A DNA stretch of 33,720 bases. Origin: Nitrospirota bacterium (GTDB lineage: Bacteria; Nitrospirota; Thermodesulfovibrionia; Thermodesulfovibrionales; JdFR-88). Shown piece after piece: positions 8,577 through 15,510 of the stretch. Each line of letters begins with the position of its first letter. Position 1 is the stretch's first letter. The notes beneath the pieces are model-generated. The model had not been told where the DNA came from. It searched no databases and saw nothing but the letters and a program-made list of their open reading frames with translations. The stretch lies in assembly GCA_021813765.1 (NCBI GenBank), contig JAKAJM010000022.1, forward strand, positions 1 through 33,720, written 5' to 3'. The position numbers and the translations under genes were made by a program.

Positions 8577-9502
8577 TGCTGTATGTCTTCTCCGTCTTCT
8601 CCCGGGGATTCCCTGTACCAGGCTTCATCGTCGAGGTCCGCCTGGGGCAATGCATCATCAGCGGGCGCGCCAACCTCCATGCTGCCTGCGGCCTGCCAGT
8701 CCCCGGAAATTTTTTGTTCAGTGCCAATGACGTCCTCCGTCACCGCCTCATCCGCGCGGTCCGCAGCGGGCGTCTCCGTGTCTTTTACTCTCGTTACCCA
8801 TATTGTGCCGAACTTCTCCTCCTGGTAAACGCGGGCAAGGCCCAGCTTCAGGATCTCCAGTATCGCCACGAACGTGATGATAAGGTGGGATTTAGGCACC
8901 GCTTCCTGGAAATCGAAAAACTCCTCGAACCGGATCGTTTCCTTTTCCTCCAGCCTGGCGATTATCCGCGATATCCTGTCATTTACCGTGAGCGTTTCCT
9001 TGGAAATAAGCTGGAGCTCGGCCGGCGCTTTTTCAAGTATTTTCTTGAAGGCGGATATGAGATCGAACATGGAGAGGTCGAAAAGCGGTATGGAGTCCTC
9101 CTCCTGCTCGCCTTCTTCCTCCACCTCCGCCCTGTAGAGGACATCGGACCACCTGAGCCCCATTTCCCGCAGGTCAAGCGAGGCCTCCTTGAAGGCCTGG
9201 TATTCCAGGAGCCTCTGCACAAGCTCCAGGCGGGGGTCTTCGGCGGGGGCTTCCGGCTGCTGTTCCTCCACCGGCAGAAGCATCTTCGATTTGATCTGTA
9301 TCAGGGTCGCCGCCATGACCAGAAACTCCCCGGCCACCTCAAGGTTAAGCTCCTTCATGAGCCCGATATATTCCAGGTACTGATGGGTTATGAGGGAGAT
9401 GGGTATGTCGTAGATGTCCACCTCGTTTTTCTTGATGAGGTGTAAAAGGAGGTCCAGAGGGCCTTCAAAAACGGGTATTTTTATGCTGTATTGTTCGCTC
9501 AT
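8573..9502 (-). CDS. scpA: Segregation and condensation protein A (ScpA)
   Basis: ScpA is the kleisin of the SMC-ScpA-ScpB condensin that compacts and separates chromosomes. The start MSEQYSIKIPVFEGPLDLLL matches the family N-terminus, so I place it at 9502. The frame stays open upstream to a TTG at 9580, but that adds 26 residues encoded by a repeat element and not like the family. The kleisin N-domain (LDLLLHLIKKNEVDIYDIPI) is followed by an acidic middle and a C-terminal winged-helix region near HLIITFVAILEILKLG. About 60 further acidic residues follow, so at about 309 residues it is longer than the usual 240-260. No scpB is in the window; lolA overlaps the 3' end. The only ribosome-binding candidate, GGGGA, lies in the arm of a hairpin. 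Confidence 0.93.
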   Translation of the reverse strand: MSEQYSIKIPVFEGPLDLLLHLIKKNEVDIYDIPISLITHQYLEYIGLMKELNLEVAGEFLVMAATLIQIKSKMLLPVEEQQPEAPAEDPRLELVQRLLEYQAFKEASLDLREMGLRWSDVLYRAEVEEEGEQEEDSIPLFDLSMFDLISAFKKILEKAPAELQLISKETLTVNDRISRIIARLEEKETIRFEEFFDFQEAVPKSHLIITFVAILEILKLGLARVYQEEKFGTIWVTRVKDTETPAADRADEAVTEDVIGTEQKISGDWQAAGSMEVGAPADDALPQADLDDEAWYRESPGEDGEDIQQ

Positions 9503-9504
9503 GC

Positions 9505-9592
9505 TTATTCCCCGCGGGAATCGAACGCGGGGACTTTCCCTGATCTTATTGAAATCCGCGCGCTGCCCGCGTGCGCCCAACGCCCATTTATT
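9505..9592 (+). repeat. Hairpin repeat element, copy A (upstream of scpA)
   Basis: About 88 bases with the same layout as the two copies at 13362-13535. It holds hairpin 1 with stem CCCCGC (9510-9515) and GCGGGG (9527-9532) around an 11-base loop GGGAATCGAAC, then GACTTT and a spacer, then a GC-rich second imperfect hairpin (about 9558-9576), ending in CCATTTATT. It fills nearly the whole gap between the divergent scpA and DUF72 genes and ends 2 bases short of the scpA start codon. Similarity to the other copies is clear in the first 30 bases and at the end, and weaker between. Confidence 0.7.
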
Positions 9593-9619
9593 CTAACAGA
9601 ATCATGATAGAATTTTCGT

Positions 9620-10441
9620 ATGACCGCCCGTAAAAGCCCCCCGGTGCACATAGGCTGCAGCGGCTTCTCGTACGACCACTGGAAAGGAGTTTTTTATCCT
9701 GAAGGGCTCCCCAAAAACAGATGGCTTGTCTATTACTGCGGAAAGTTCAGGACGGTGGAGCTGAATGTGACCTTCTACAGGCTGCCCAGAGAGTCCACCT
9801 TCCGGAAATGGTATGAGGAGACCCCTCAAAGCTTCATAACCTCCGTCAAGGGCAGCCGGTTCATAACGCATGTGAAAAAGCTTAAAGACCCGGCCCTCCC
9901 GCTTCAGAGGTTCTTTGAAAGGATAGGGCCCCTCAGGGATAAGATCGGGGTGGTCCTCTGGCAGCTTCCGCCATCCTTCAAGGCCGACCCCGGCAGGCTG
10001 CGCGATTTTTTAGGGGAGCTTAAGCGGTACAAGGCAAGAAACGCATTTGAGTTCAGGAACGAGTCCTGGGTGAGGGACGGCGCCGTTGTCGATGCGCTTT
10101 CGGAAAACGGCTGCGCCCTTTGCATGGCCGACTGGCCGGAATTCCTTCACGACCTTCCCCTTACCACCGGTTTTGTGTACATAAGGCGTCACGGGCACGG
10201 CACCTATGGCGGCTCTTACACCGGAAGGGAGCTCAGGGAGGACGCCGCAAGGATAAAACGCTACAGGGACGGGGGCCGGGAGGTGTTCATTTATTTCAAT
10301 AACGATGCGCAAGGCTATGCGCCCAAAAACGCGCTGGAGCTTGCCCAAATGGTGAACGGCAAAAAAAGCAGGACCACGGGAGCGGAAGATGATAAACAGC
10401 GAGGCGGCAAGGATCTTCTCTGGGCTGGCCGACATGCTTGA
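9620..10441 (+). CDS. DUF72 family protein (YecE-like)
   Basis: 273 residues of the DUF72 family, a TIM-barrel fold of unknown biochemical function found widely in bacteria and archaea. The family marks are all present: HIGCSGFSYDHWKGVFYP at the start, VELNVTFYRLP, VVLWQLPPSF, AFEFRNESW and a C-terminal YIRRHGHG with VFIYFNNDAQGYAPKNA. The start codon lies close to the divergent scpA promoter region with no strong Shine-Dalgarno visible. Its last 53 bases overlap the start of polX in another frame, and the final 20 or so residues (from KKSRTT on) look like unconserved read-through past the normal family end. Family assignment is firm and function is not known. Confidence 0.92.
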   Translation: MTARKSPPVHIGCSGFSYDHWKGVFYPEGLPKNRWLVYYCGKFRTVELNVTFYRLPRESTFRKWYEETPQSFITSVKGSRFITHVKKLKDPALPLQRFFERIGPLRDKIGVVLWQLPPSFKADPGRLRDFLGELKRYKARNAFEFRNESWVRDGAVVDALSENGCALCMADWPEFLHDLPLTTGFVYIRRHGHGTYGGSYTGRELREDAARIKRYRDGGREVFIYFNNDAQGYAPKNALELAQMVNGKKSRTTGAEDDKQRGGKDLLWAGRHA

Positions 10442-12140
10442 GCTTTCCGGCGAGAACCCGTTTCGCATACGGGCCTACAGGCGGGCGGCGATGGTGGTGG
10501 AAGGCTATCCGAATGACATCTCCAGGATGAGCAAGGAGGAGCTCAAAAAAATACCCGGCATAGGCGAGGACCTGGCCTCCAAGCTCATAGAGATAGTGCA
10601 GACAGGGACATGCAAGGCCTATGAAGCCGCCAGGCAAAGGATACCGGAGGGCCTTTCACTGCTTCTGACAGTGCCCGGCCTGGGCCCAAAAACGGCCAGG
10701 GCCATTTACGATAAATTCAGGATAAAAGACATAAGCGAGCTTGAGAAGCTCGCAATGGAGCACCGGCTTAAAGGGGCGATCCCCAAGATAAAGGAAAAGA
10801 CCGAGCAGAATATATTGAGGGGGATCGGTCTGGCAAGGATGGGGACCGGCAGAAGACCAATAGGCCAGGTCCTGCCGGTAGCGCAGGCCCTGATAAGCGC
10901 CCTTAGGGCCAGGGCCCCCGTAAGGCAGCTTGAGATCGCCGGGAGTCTGAGACGGTGGAAAGAGACCATAGGGGACATAGATATACTTGCCACTTCAAGG
11001 GACCCGGCAAAAGTGATGGACGTCTTTACCGGCCTTTCAATGGTAAGGCAGGTGGTGGCCAAGGGGGAAACCAAATCCACGGTAATACTTTCGGAGGGTT
11101 TCCAGGCGGACCTGCGGGTAGTGGAGGATGACGCTTTCGGGGCCGCTCTTTGCTATTTCACAGGGAGCAAGGAGCATAACATCAGGCTCCGCGAAATGGG
11201 AGTGAAAAAAGGCCTTAAGATAAACGAATACGGGATATTCGATAAAAAAGGGGAAAAAATAGGCGGGACGAAAGAGGAGGACGTCTACCGGGTGCTTGGG
11301 CTACCGGTGGTCCCTCCGGAGCTGAGGGAAGACTCCGGCGAGATAGAGGCAGCGCTAAAGGGCAGTCTGCCGCAGCTTGTCAGGGTTGAGGACATAAAAG
11401 GGGACCTGCACGTACATTCGAAGCTTAGCGACGGCAGTTACAGCATAGAAGAGATCGTCCAGGCGGCAATGAAGAGGGGGTGGTCCTACGTCGCCATCAC
11501 GGACCACTCCAAAGGGCTTGGCATCGCTCGCGGGCTTGACCAGGAGCGCCTGCTTGAGGAGATAAAACAGATAGATGCCATAAACGGAAAGCTTAAAAGG
11601 AACAAAACGCCTTTCGCGGTCTTAAAAGGCGTAGAGGTCGATATCCGGAGCGACGGGGCCCTGGACTTCCCGGATGAGATACTTTCCAGGCTGGACATCG
11701 TGAACGCTTCCATCCACTCAGGCTTCAGACAGGCGGAAGAGAAGATCACCGGGCGCATAAAAGCGGCCCTGAGAAACCCCTTTGTGACAACTCTTTCTCA
11801 TCCCACTGGGAGGCTTTTGGGCGAGCGGGAGGCCTACCGGGTGGACATGGAAGAAGTGCTCAAAACGGCTCAAGAGACCGGCACCGCCATCGAGATAAAC
11901 TCGTTTCCGGCCAGGCTGGACCTTAACGATACCACCGCCAGAAAGGCCAGGGACATGGGCATACCCATCGTTATAAATACCGATGCCCATATCCTGGACC
12001 ACTTCAGCTATATGTCTTACGGCGTTGCCATCGCCCGCAGGGCCTGGCTTGAACCAAAAAACATAGCAAACACCCTAAGCTTTAAAGAAATGCTTGAGGT
12101 TTTGCATAAAAAAAGATTGATTTCACTAAAGACATCTTGA
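10389..12140 (+). CDS. polX: Family X DNA polymerase/3'-5' exonuclease PolX
   Basis: 583 residues, the normal PolX size. The N-terminal polymerase-beta-like domain begins EAARIFSGLADMLELSGENP and has helix-hairpin-helix motifs KIPGIGEDLASK and TVPGLGPKTARA. The nucleotidyltransferase signature is GSLRR (185-189) with GDID (195-198), whose aspartates bind the catalytic metals. The C-terminal PHP domain starts DLHVHSKLSDGS (H341, H343) and continues with AITDHS and INTDAH; in studied bacterial PolX proteins it provides 3'-5' exonuclease and AP-endonuclease activity for gap filling and base-excision repair. The start overlaps the DUF72 gene by 53 bases but matches the family N-terminus. The 3' end overlaps pfk on the other strand by 15 bases. 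Confidence 0.95.
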   Translation: MINSEAARIFSGLADMLELSGENPFRIRAYRRAAMVVEGYPNDISRMSKEELKKIPGIGEDLASKLIEIVQTGTCKAYEAARQRIPEGLSLLLTVPGLGPKTARAIYDKFRIKDISELEKLAMEHRLKGAIPKIKEKTEQNILRGIGLARMGTGRRPIGQVLPVAQALISALRARAPVRQLEIAGSLRRWKETIGDIDILATSRDPAKVMDVFTGLSMVRQVVAKGETKSTVILSEGFQADLRVVEDDAFGAALCYFTGSKEHNIRLREMGVKKGLKINEYGIFDKKGEKIGGTKEEDVYRVLGLPVVPPELREDSGEIEAALKGSLPQLVRVEDIKGDLHVHSKLSDGSYSIEEIVQAAMKRGWSYVAITDHSKGLGIARGLDQERLLEEIKQIDAINGKLKRNKTPFAVLKGVEVDIRSDGALDFPDEILSRLDIVNASIHSGFRQAEEKITGRIKAALRNPFVTTLSHPTGRLLGEREAYRVDMEEVLKTAQETGTAIEINSFPARLDLNDTTARKARDMGIPIVINTDAHILDHFSYMSYGVAIARRAWLEPKNIANTLSFKEMLEVLHKKRLISLKTS

Positions 12141-13337
12141 TACCGGTAATCCCCTTTTGACAGGGTTGGGAGCAAACGTCTCCGGTTCCCTTCCAAAGCA
12201 GAGGCCCAGGGCCTCGTAGAGAGAAAGCTCATCAAGGTCCACTTTCCTTTGCTTTATCGCCTCTTCAGTAGCTATGTATTCGATCTTCTTGTCATTCACA
12301 TCAACAAGGGTGACGCCAGCGATGCCGTCCTTTAAAAGGAGCACCGCGGCCGCACCCGTGCGCAGACCGAAATTCACGTCATAAGCGGAGCTTTTGCCGG
12401 AGCGCACGAGGTGCCCAGGGGTTACCTCACGTATCTCGGGCAACTCGTAGACCCCCGGGGTCCACATGAATGCTTTTTGCATAAAATCCTTTATTTCCGG
12501 ATCGTTTTTCATGCGTTCTTCAAGCTGTTTCCTAACGTATTTGCCCGCTCCGGCCAGCTTGGCATGGCCGAAGGCATCCACGCCGGCGGTCTTGTCAGTG
12601 ATGACCTGCCCCTTGGCGTCGGTTATACCCTCGGCAACCACGATGCTATAAGTGCCGGCCTTCACATCGCTTGAGAGCACCCGCTGGGTGAAGTTTTTCT
12701 TCATGTGACTGTAGACGACATCGAAATCCACGGCTATCTCGGGGATGAGGACGCAGTCCGCTTCTCCCGCGATGCCGCCCCGCAGCGCCGTGTGGCCCGC
12801 GTAACGCCCGAATACCTCCATTACGATCACCCTGTTGTGGCTTAGCCCAGTGGTCTGGAGGTCCTGCATGAACCCCGCTATCCGGTTGACCGCGGAGTCG
12901 CCCCCCACGCTGTAGGTCTGCAGGTCCAGGTCCATGGTCTTTGGCACATGGACGCAGGATATGCCCTGTCCGGTGAGGTCCACGATAACGCTGCCCGTGT
13001 CATCTCCGCCGCTTATGACAAGCGCGTCAATGCCAAACTTTTTGAGTCCCTTTTTGATCCTCTCATATTTTTCAGGGTCGTTTATTTTCTTTATCTTCAC
13101 CCGCGAGTGCCCGGCCTCAGAGCCGGCAAGCGAAGGTTTTATAAGCCGGAGCCTCTCCGGCGTGAGGACCGTAAGGGTCTGCATATCCGCTAGGTTATAA
13201 AGACCGGCATAGCCGTTTGGGATTATCACCATCTCTATGCCAAGAGAAAGCCCCATGAGGCCAGCCCCCTTTATTACGGCATTCAGGCCGCCGCAGTCGC
13301 CCCCGCTCGTTATTATGCCTATGCGCTTTATCGCCAT
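12126..13337 (-). CDS. 6-phosphofructokinase, pyrophosphate-type residues
   Basis: 403 residues of the PFK-A family, phosphorylating fructose 6-phosphate. The N-terminal GIITSGGDCGGLNAVI is canonical. The phosphate-donor site reads SGGDDTGS (D112, D113) where ATP enzymes have GGDGS, and PKTMDLD (K133, D136, D138) where they have PGTIDND. An aspartate at the first place and a lysine at the second are the known marks of pyrophosphate-dependent enzymes, so the reaction is probably reversible and PPi-linked; I infer this from residues only. The Asn between the two aspartates is replaced by Leu, which is uncommon. MEVFGRYAGH is the sugar-phosphate motif. The start has AAGGAGGG upstream. It lies downstream of pgk, separated by two repeat copies. 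Confidence 0.9.
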   Translation of the reverse strand: MAIKRIGIITSGGDCGGLNAVIKGAGLMGLSLGIEMVIIPNGYAGLYNLADMQTLTVLTPERLRLIKPSLAGSEAGHSRVKIKKINDPEKYERIKKGLKKFGIDALVISGGDDTGSVIVDLTGQGISCVHVPKTMDLDLQTYSVGGDSAVNRIAGFMQDLQTTGLSHNRVIVMEVFGRYAGHTALRGGIAGEADCVLIPEIAVDFDVVYSHMKKNFTQRVLSSDVKAGTYSIVVAEGITDAKGQVITDKTAGVDAFGHAKLAGAGKYVRKQLEERMKNDPEIKDFMQKAFMWTPGVYELPEIREVTPGHLVRSGKSSAYDVNFGLRTGAAAVLLLKDGIAGVTLVDVNDKKIEYIATEEAIKQRKVDLDELSLYEALGLCFGREPETFAPNPVKRGLPVSRCL

Positions 13338-13361
13338 GTCAGGTAAGCCCTCCTTGGAATT

Positions 13362-13450
13362 TTATGCCTTCGTGCATCGAATGTAAGGATTTTTCCTTTT
13401 ATTCATGTCGCTCACTTGCCCTTCGGGTTCCGCTCGCTATCCATTTTATT
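13362..13450 (+). repeat. Hairpin repeat element, degenerate copy C
   Basis: A weaker copy directly abutting copy B in the same orientation. The hairpin 1 remnant is CCTT (13367-13370) and AAGG (13385-13388) around a loop still containing ATCGAAT, followed by GATTTTTCCTT, TTATTCATG and a small GCCC-TTC-GGG hairpin, and ending in the shared CTATCCATTTTATT. Its last bases are the start of copy B. It lies in the pgk-pfk gap, so it would be transcribed into the pfk leader. Alignment by eye is convincing at both ends and loose in the middle. Confidence 0.6.
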
Positions 13451-13535
13451 CCCTGCGGGAATCGAATGCAGGGACTTTTCTTAATTTATTCAGGTTAAGC
13501 TTGCTAACGCTTACTATCCATTTTTCTCAGGTATT
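13446..13535 (+). repeat. Hairpin repeat element, copy B
   Basis: The unit starts TTATT and holds stem CCCTGC (13451-13456) and GCAGGG (13468-13473) around the loop GGGAATCGAAT, then GACTTTTCTT, TTATTCAGG, a short second stem AAGC/GCTT (about 13497-13511), and CTATCCATTTTT. Compared with copy A the hairpin differs at one base pair on both sides (C-G there, T-A here) while the loop is the same in 10 of 11 bases. It occupies the gap between pgk and pfk. Confidence 0.7.
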
Positions 13536-13581
13536 ATATCCTAAGCGGCGTTCCGGGGAATGGAATTTTTAATTTTTGCAA

Positions 13582-14898
13582 TCAGTTCCTTGCGCAGGCG
13601 GCTTCTTTTTCTTTTTCCAGCAGAGCGGCCACCGGTTTAAGGCCGTAGGGGCTCCCTTTTTCGATGGCGGTCAGGACGGTCCCTCCACCAGTGAAGAAAT
13701 AATACCTGGCGTTGTCCAGCACCGAAAGATAGAGGCCGGGGCAGAGGTTCTTGAACTCCTGGAGGGTGTCCCCCCCGCCGTAGAGCTTCTTGGCGGCGGC
13801 GTTTCTGTCTATTGTCTCATCAAGCGCCCTTGAGCCCTCCACGAAATGAGGGGTATAGCCCATAACAGCGTTTACAAATATGGTTTTCGCCCCGAGAAGG
13901 CTTTCCAGCACCCTGGGGTCGGAAAAGGACTCGGCCGCTATGTCCAGGAAATAATTATATGCGGCGCCCTTCTTTAAGTCCTTTACGGCCACTTTCCTGA
14001 ACCTGGCCTCTATCCGGCTGTCGGGGACGTCCGACTCTATCACGAAGGGCAGCTCTACTATCTTTCCCCTGGAGGCATCTTCCAAAACGAGAGCCTTTGC
14101 CGCCTCCATGTCCTCAGGTGTCACCCCTTTCACGGTTATGCCGTACTTTGCCGCAAGGAAAGTATTGTAAATGACGCCCCCGAGGATAAGCTGGTCCGCT
14201 TTCCTGTATATCTCGTAGAGAGGCCCTATCTTGGTGTCGTACTTGGAGCCTGCCACCACAGCCAGAAAAGGCCTTTGGGGGGCAAGGACGTAGTTCAGGT
14301 TTTCTATCTCCACCTGCATCAGATAACCCGCGTAGGAGGGCAGATGCTCCGTTATGTCCAGCGTGGAGACGTGCGGCTGCCAGGAGCCGAAGGCGTCGTT
14401 CACATATATATCCGCAAGTCCTGCAAGCTGCAGGGCGAACCTCTTTCTGGCCTCGCCTTCGCCCTGTTCCCCGGAAAACCACCTGGTGTTTGGAAGGTAG
14501 ATGCCCCCGATCCTTCTTTCTCTTAATGCCTTTATGGCATGGTTAATGGACGTGTCTATGTTCTTTATTCCCTGTCCCGGCTCGGCTGGGAAATCCGGCA
14601 CAAGGAACTTTACATGGAGCTTGCGCTCCAGGTATTCGACCACAGGCCTTACGGATTCGCCCTCCCGGCAGGTGATCTTTCCTTCCTTGTCCCGGGGCCT
14701 GCCTATATGGGTCATGAGTATGGGCCTGCCGCCCCGCTCCACTATGTTGTAGAGGGTGCCAAGGCTCCGGTCTATCCGGTAGGGGTCCCTGATCTCCCCG
14801 TTTTTGACCACGTTGTGGTCAAACCTCACGAGGACCACCTTTCCCTCAAGGGGCGCGTTCTGTATGAGAGAGAGTTTGCGCGCGCTTTCATGCTCCAT
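13582..14898 (-). CDS. pgk: Phosphoglycerate kinase, divergent
   Basis: 438 residues, versus 390-420 for most bacterial PGKs. It interconverts 1,3-bisphosphoglycerate plus ADP and 3-phosphoglycerate plus ATP. Motifs align but are altered: VRFDHNV (D27, N29) for VRVDFNVP, R41, THIGRP (64-68) for SHLGRP, LPNTRW for LENVRF, and NDAFGSWQPHVST, where the usual NDAFGTAHRAHAS supplies an arginine that contacts 3-phosphoglycerate; here QPH replaces HRAH. AGSKYDTKIG keeps the catalytic lysine K219, GGGDT keeps the hinge aspartate, and FTGGGT the late glycines. The core catalytic set is retained, so it is probably active, but the substrate pocket differs. The start has AAGGCGG upstream and a TATAAT box. 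pfk lies downstream on the same strand. Confidence 0.88.
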   Translation of the reverse strand: MEHESARKLSLIQNAPLEGKVVLVRFDHNVVKNGEIRDPYRIDRSLGTLYNIVERGGRPILMTHIGRPRDKEGKITCREGESVRPVVEYLERKLHVKFLVPDFPAEPGQGIKNIDTSINHAIKALRERRIGGIYLPNTRWFSGEQGEGEARKRFALQLAGLADIYVNDAFGSWQPHVSTLDITEHLPSYAGYLMQVEIENLNYVLAPQRPFLAVVAGSKYDTKIGPLYEIYRKADQLILGGVIYNTFLAAKYGITVKGVTPEDMEAAKALVLEDASRGKIVELPFVIESDVPDSRIEARFRKVAVKDLKKGAAYNYFLDIAAESFSDPRVLESLLGAKTIFVNAVMGYTPHFVEGSRALDETIDRNAAAKKLYGGGDTLQEFKNLCPGLYLSVLDNARYYFFTGGGTVLTAIEKGSPYGLKPVAALLEKEKEAACARN

Positions 14899-14943
14899 TT
14901 TGTGCCGCCTTTTTTGATTTTTCAGTTTTCGGAAAAAATCTGG

Positions 14944-14949
14944 ATTATA
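14944..14949 (-). promoter_or_regulatory. Candidate -10 box for pgk
   Basis: Read on the minus strand this is a perfect TATAAT, about 46 bases upstream of the pgk ATG. I see no good -35 hexamer at the usual distance, so this is a moderate candidate only. It would fire away from the tRNA-Ser promoter 43 bases further on. Confidence 0.45.
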
Positions 14950-14991
14950 AGCAAAACCTTATCAGAGTAGAAGAGAGCTGTGAAGTGGTTT

Positions 14992-15021
14992 TTGACAAAC
15001 TCCGGGAGCGTGGTGTAATAT
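14992..15021 (+). promoter_or_regulatory. Sigma-70-type promoter for tRNA-Ser
   Basis: TTGACA (14992-14997), 18 bases, then TAATAT (15016-15021); an overlapping TATAAG at 15019 is an alternative -10. A start near 15029 would give a leader of about 60 bases before the mature tRNA. A perfect -35 hexamer in a non-coding gap makes this convincing. Confidence 0.7.
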
Positions 15022-15089
15022 AAGCGGGTACTCAAAGCTCTTGGTTTTCAAGGATTTTTTGTTTTGTTTTCCTGTCATCGTGGCGCCAA

Positions 15090-15182
15090 GGAGAGATGTC
15101 CGAGCGGCCGAAGGAGCACGACTGGAAATCGTGTGTGGGGCTCATAACTCCACCGTGGGTTCAAATCCCACTCTCTCCGCCA
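15090..15182 (+). tRNA. tRNA-Ser (anticodon GGA)
   Basis: The acceptor arms GGAGAGA (15090-15096) and TCTCTCC (15172-15178) pair perfectly, followed by discriminator G and an encoded CCA (15180-15182). The anticodon stem CACGA/TCGTG encloses loop CTGGAAA with anticodon GGA at 15124-15126, reading UCC and UCU serine codons. A long variable arm (about GTGGGG...CTCCAC) and the T-loop GGTTCAAATCC complete a class II tRNA. Together these are unambiguous for serine. Confidence 0.97.
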
Positions 15183-15307
15183 TATTTACCCCTTAAGATC
15201 ATTTGATCCCTGTCTCCATGTCCCGTCAATGTGCCGTCAAAAAAGGGCTTGCCGAAAGCCGCCTCCTGCCCGGCAAAAAAATCAATGTGCTTGTCCGGTT
15301 TACGCAC

Positions 15308-15405
15308 GTCATTGCCGCAAGCGAGGCGCGCCGGGAATCATTCCCTTGCAAAAGCACGATTCCGCCGTTTTTATTCGCAATGGAATAAAATCCGGCCGGA
15401 ATGAC
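15308..15405. repeat. Degenerate inverted-repeat element, GTCATT...AATGAC ends
   Basis: The segment begins GTCATTGCCG and ends CCGGAATGAC, so its ends are inverted copies, with further partial matches inward (CGGGAATCATTCCC, TGGAATAAAATCC). Many bacterial genomes carry short palindromic intergenic elements with GTCATTCC...GGAATGAC ends, and this looks like a worn copy. The imperfect pairing and single copy here keep confidence modest. Confidence 0.45.
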
Positions 15406-15481
15406 AAATTACACAAGAATGGTTATTAACGGATAAGCGAAAAAATTAATAAACTGTAACGCTGCCGATGTCTGTACCGCT

Positions 15482-15510
15482 TTGATTATTTTTCTCAGTA
15501 TGGTTAAAAT
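15482..15510 (+). promoter_or_regulatory. Sigma-70-type promoter for SRP RNA
   Basis: TTGATT (15482-15487), 17 bases, TAAAAT (15505-15510). The expected start, 7-9 bases on, coincides with the first paired base of the SRP RNA near 15519, which strongly supports it. Confidence 0.7.

Noticed and set aside
8576-9445. Plus-strand open frame opposite scpA
   Set aside because: scpA is well supported; the opposite frame has no recognisable motif and covers exactly the scpA coding part.
9508-9535. Possible remnant of a tRNA T arm, since the complement of the repeat loop reads GTTCGATTCC
   Set aside because: The stem register does not fit a 5-bp T stem with a 7-base loop, and no acceptor, D or anticodon arm is nearby. 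The likeness is in the loop only.
9503-9580. Upstream extension of ScpA starting at a TTG
   Set aside because: The added 26 residues are encoded by the repeat copy and are not family-like; the ATG at 9502 matches the usual N-terminus.
15172-15240. Integrase attachment site at the 3' end of tRNA-Ser, with CCGTCAA repeated twice downstream
   Set aside because: No second copy of the tRNA end, no integrase and no island content are visible; the two 7-base repeats are too short.
15203-15388. Small open frame of 61 codons after tRNA-Ser
   Set aside because: No ribosome-binding site, no family likeness, and it overlaps the inverted-repeat element.
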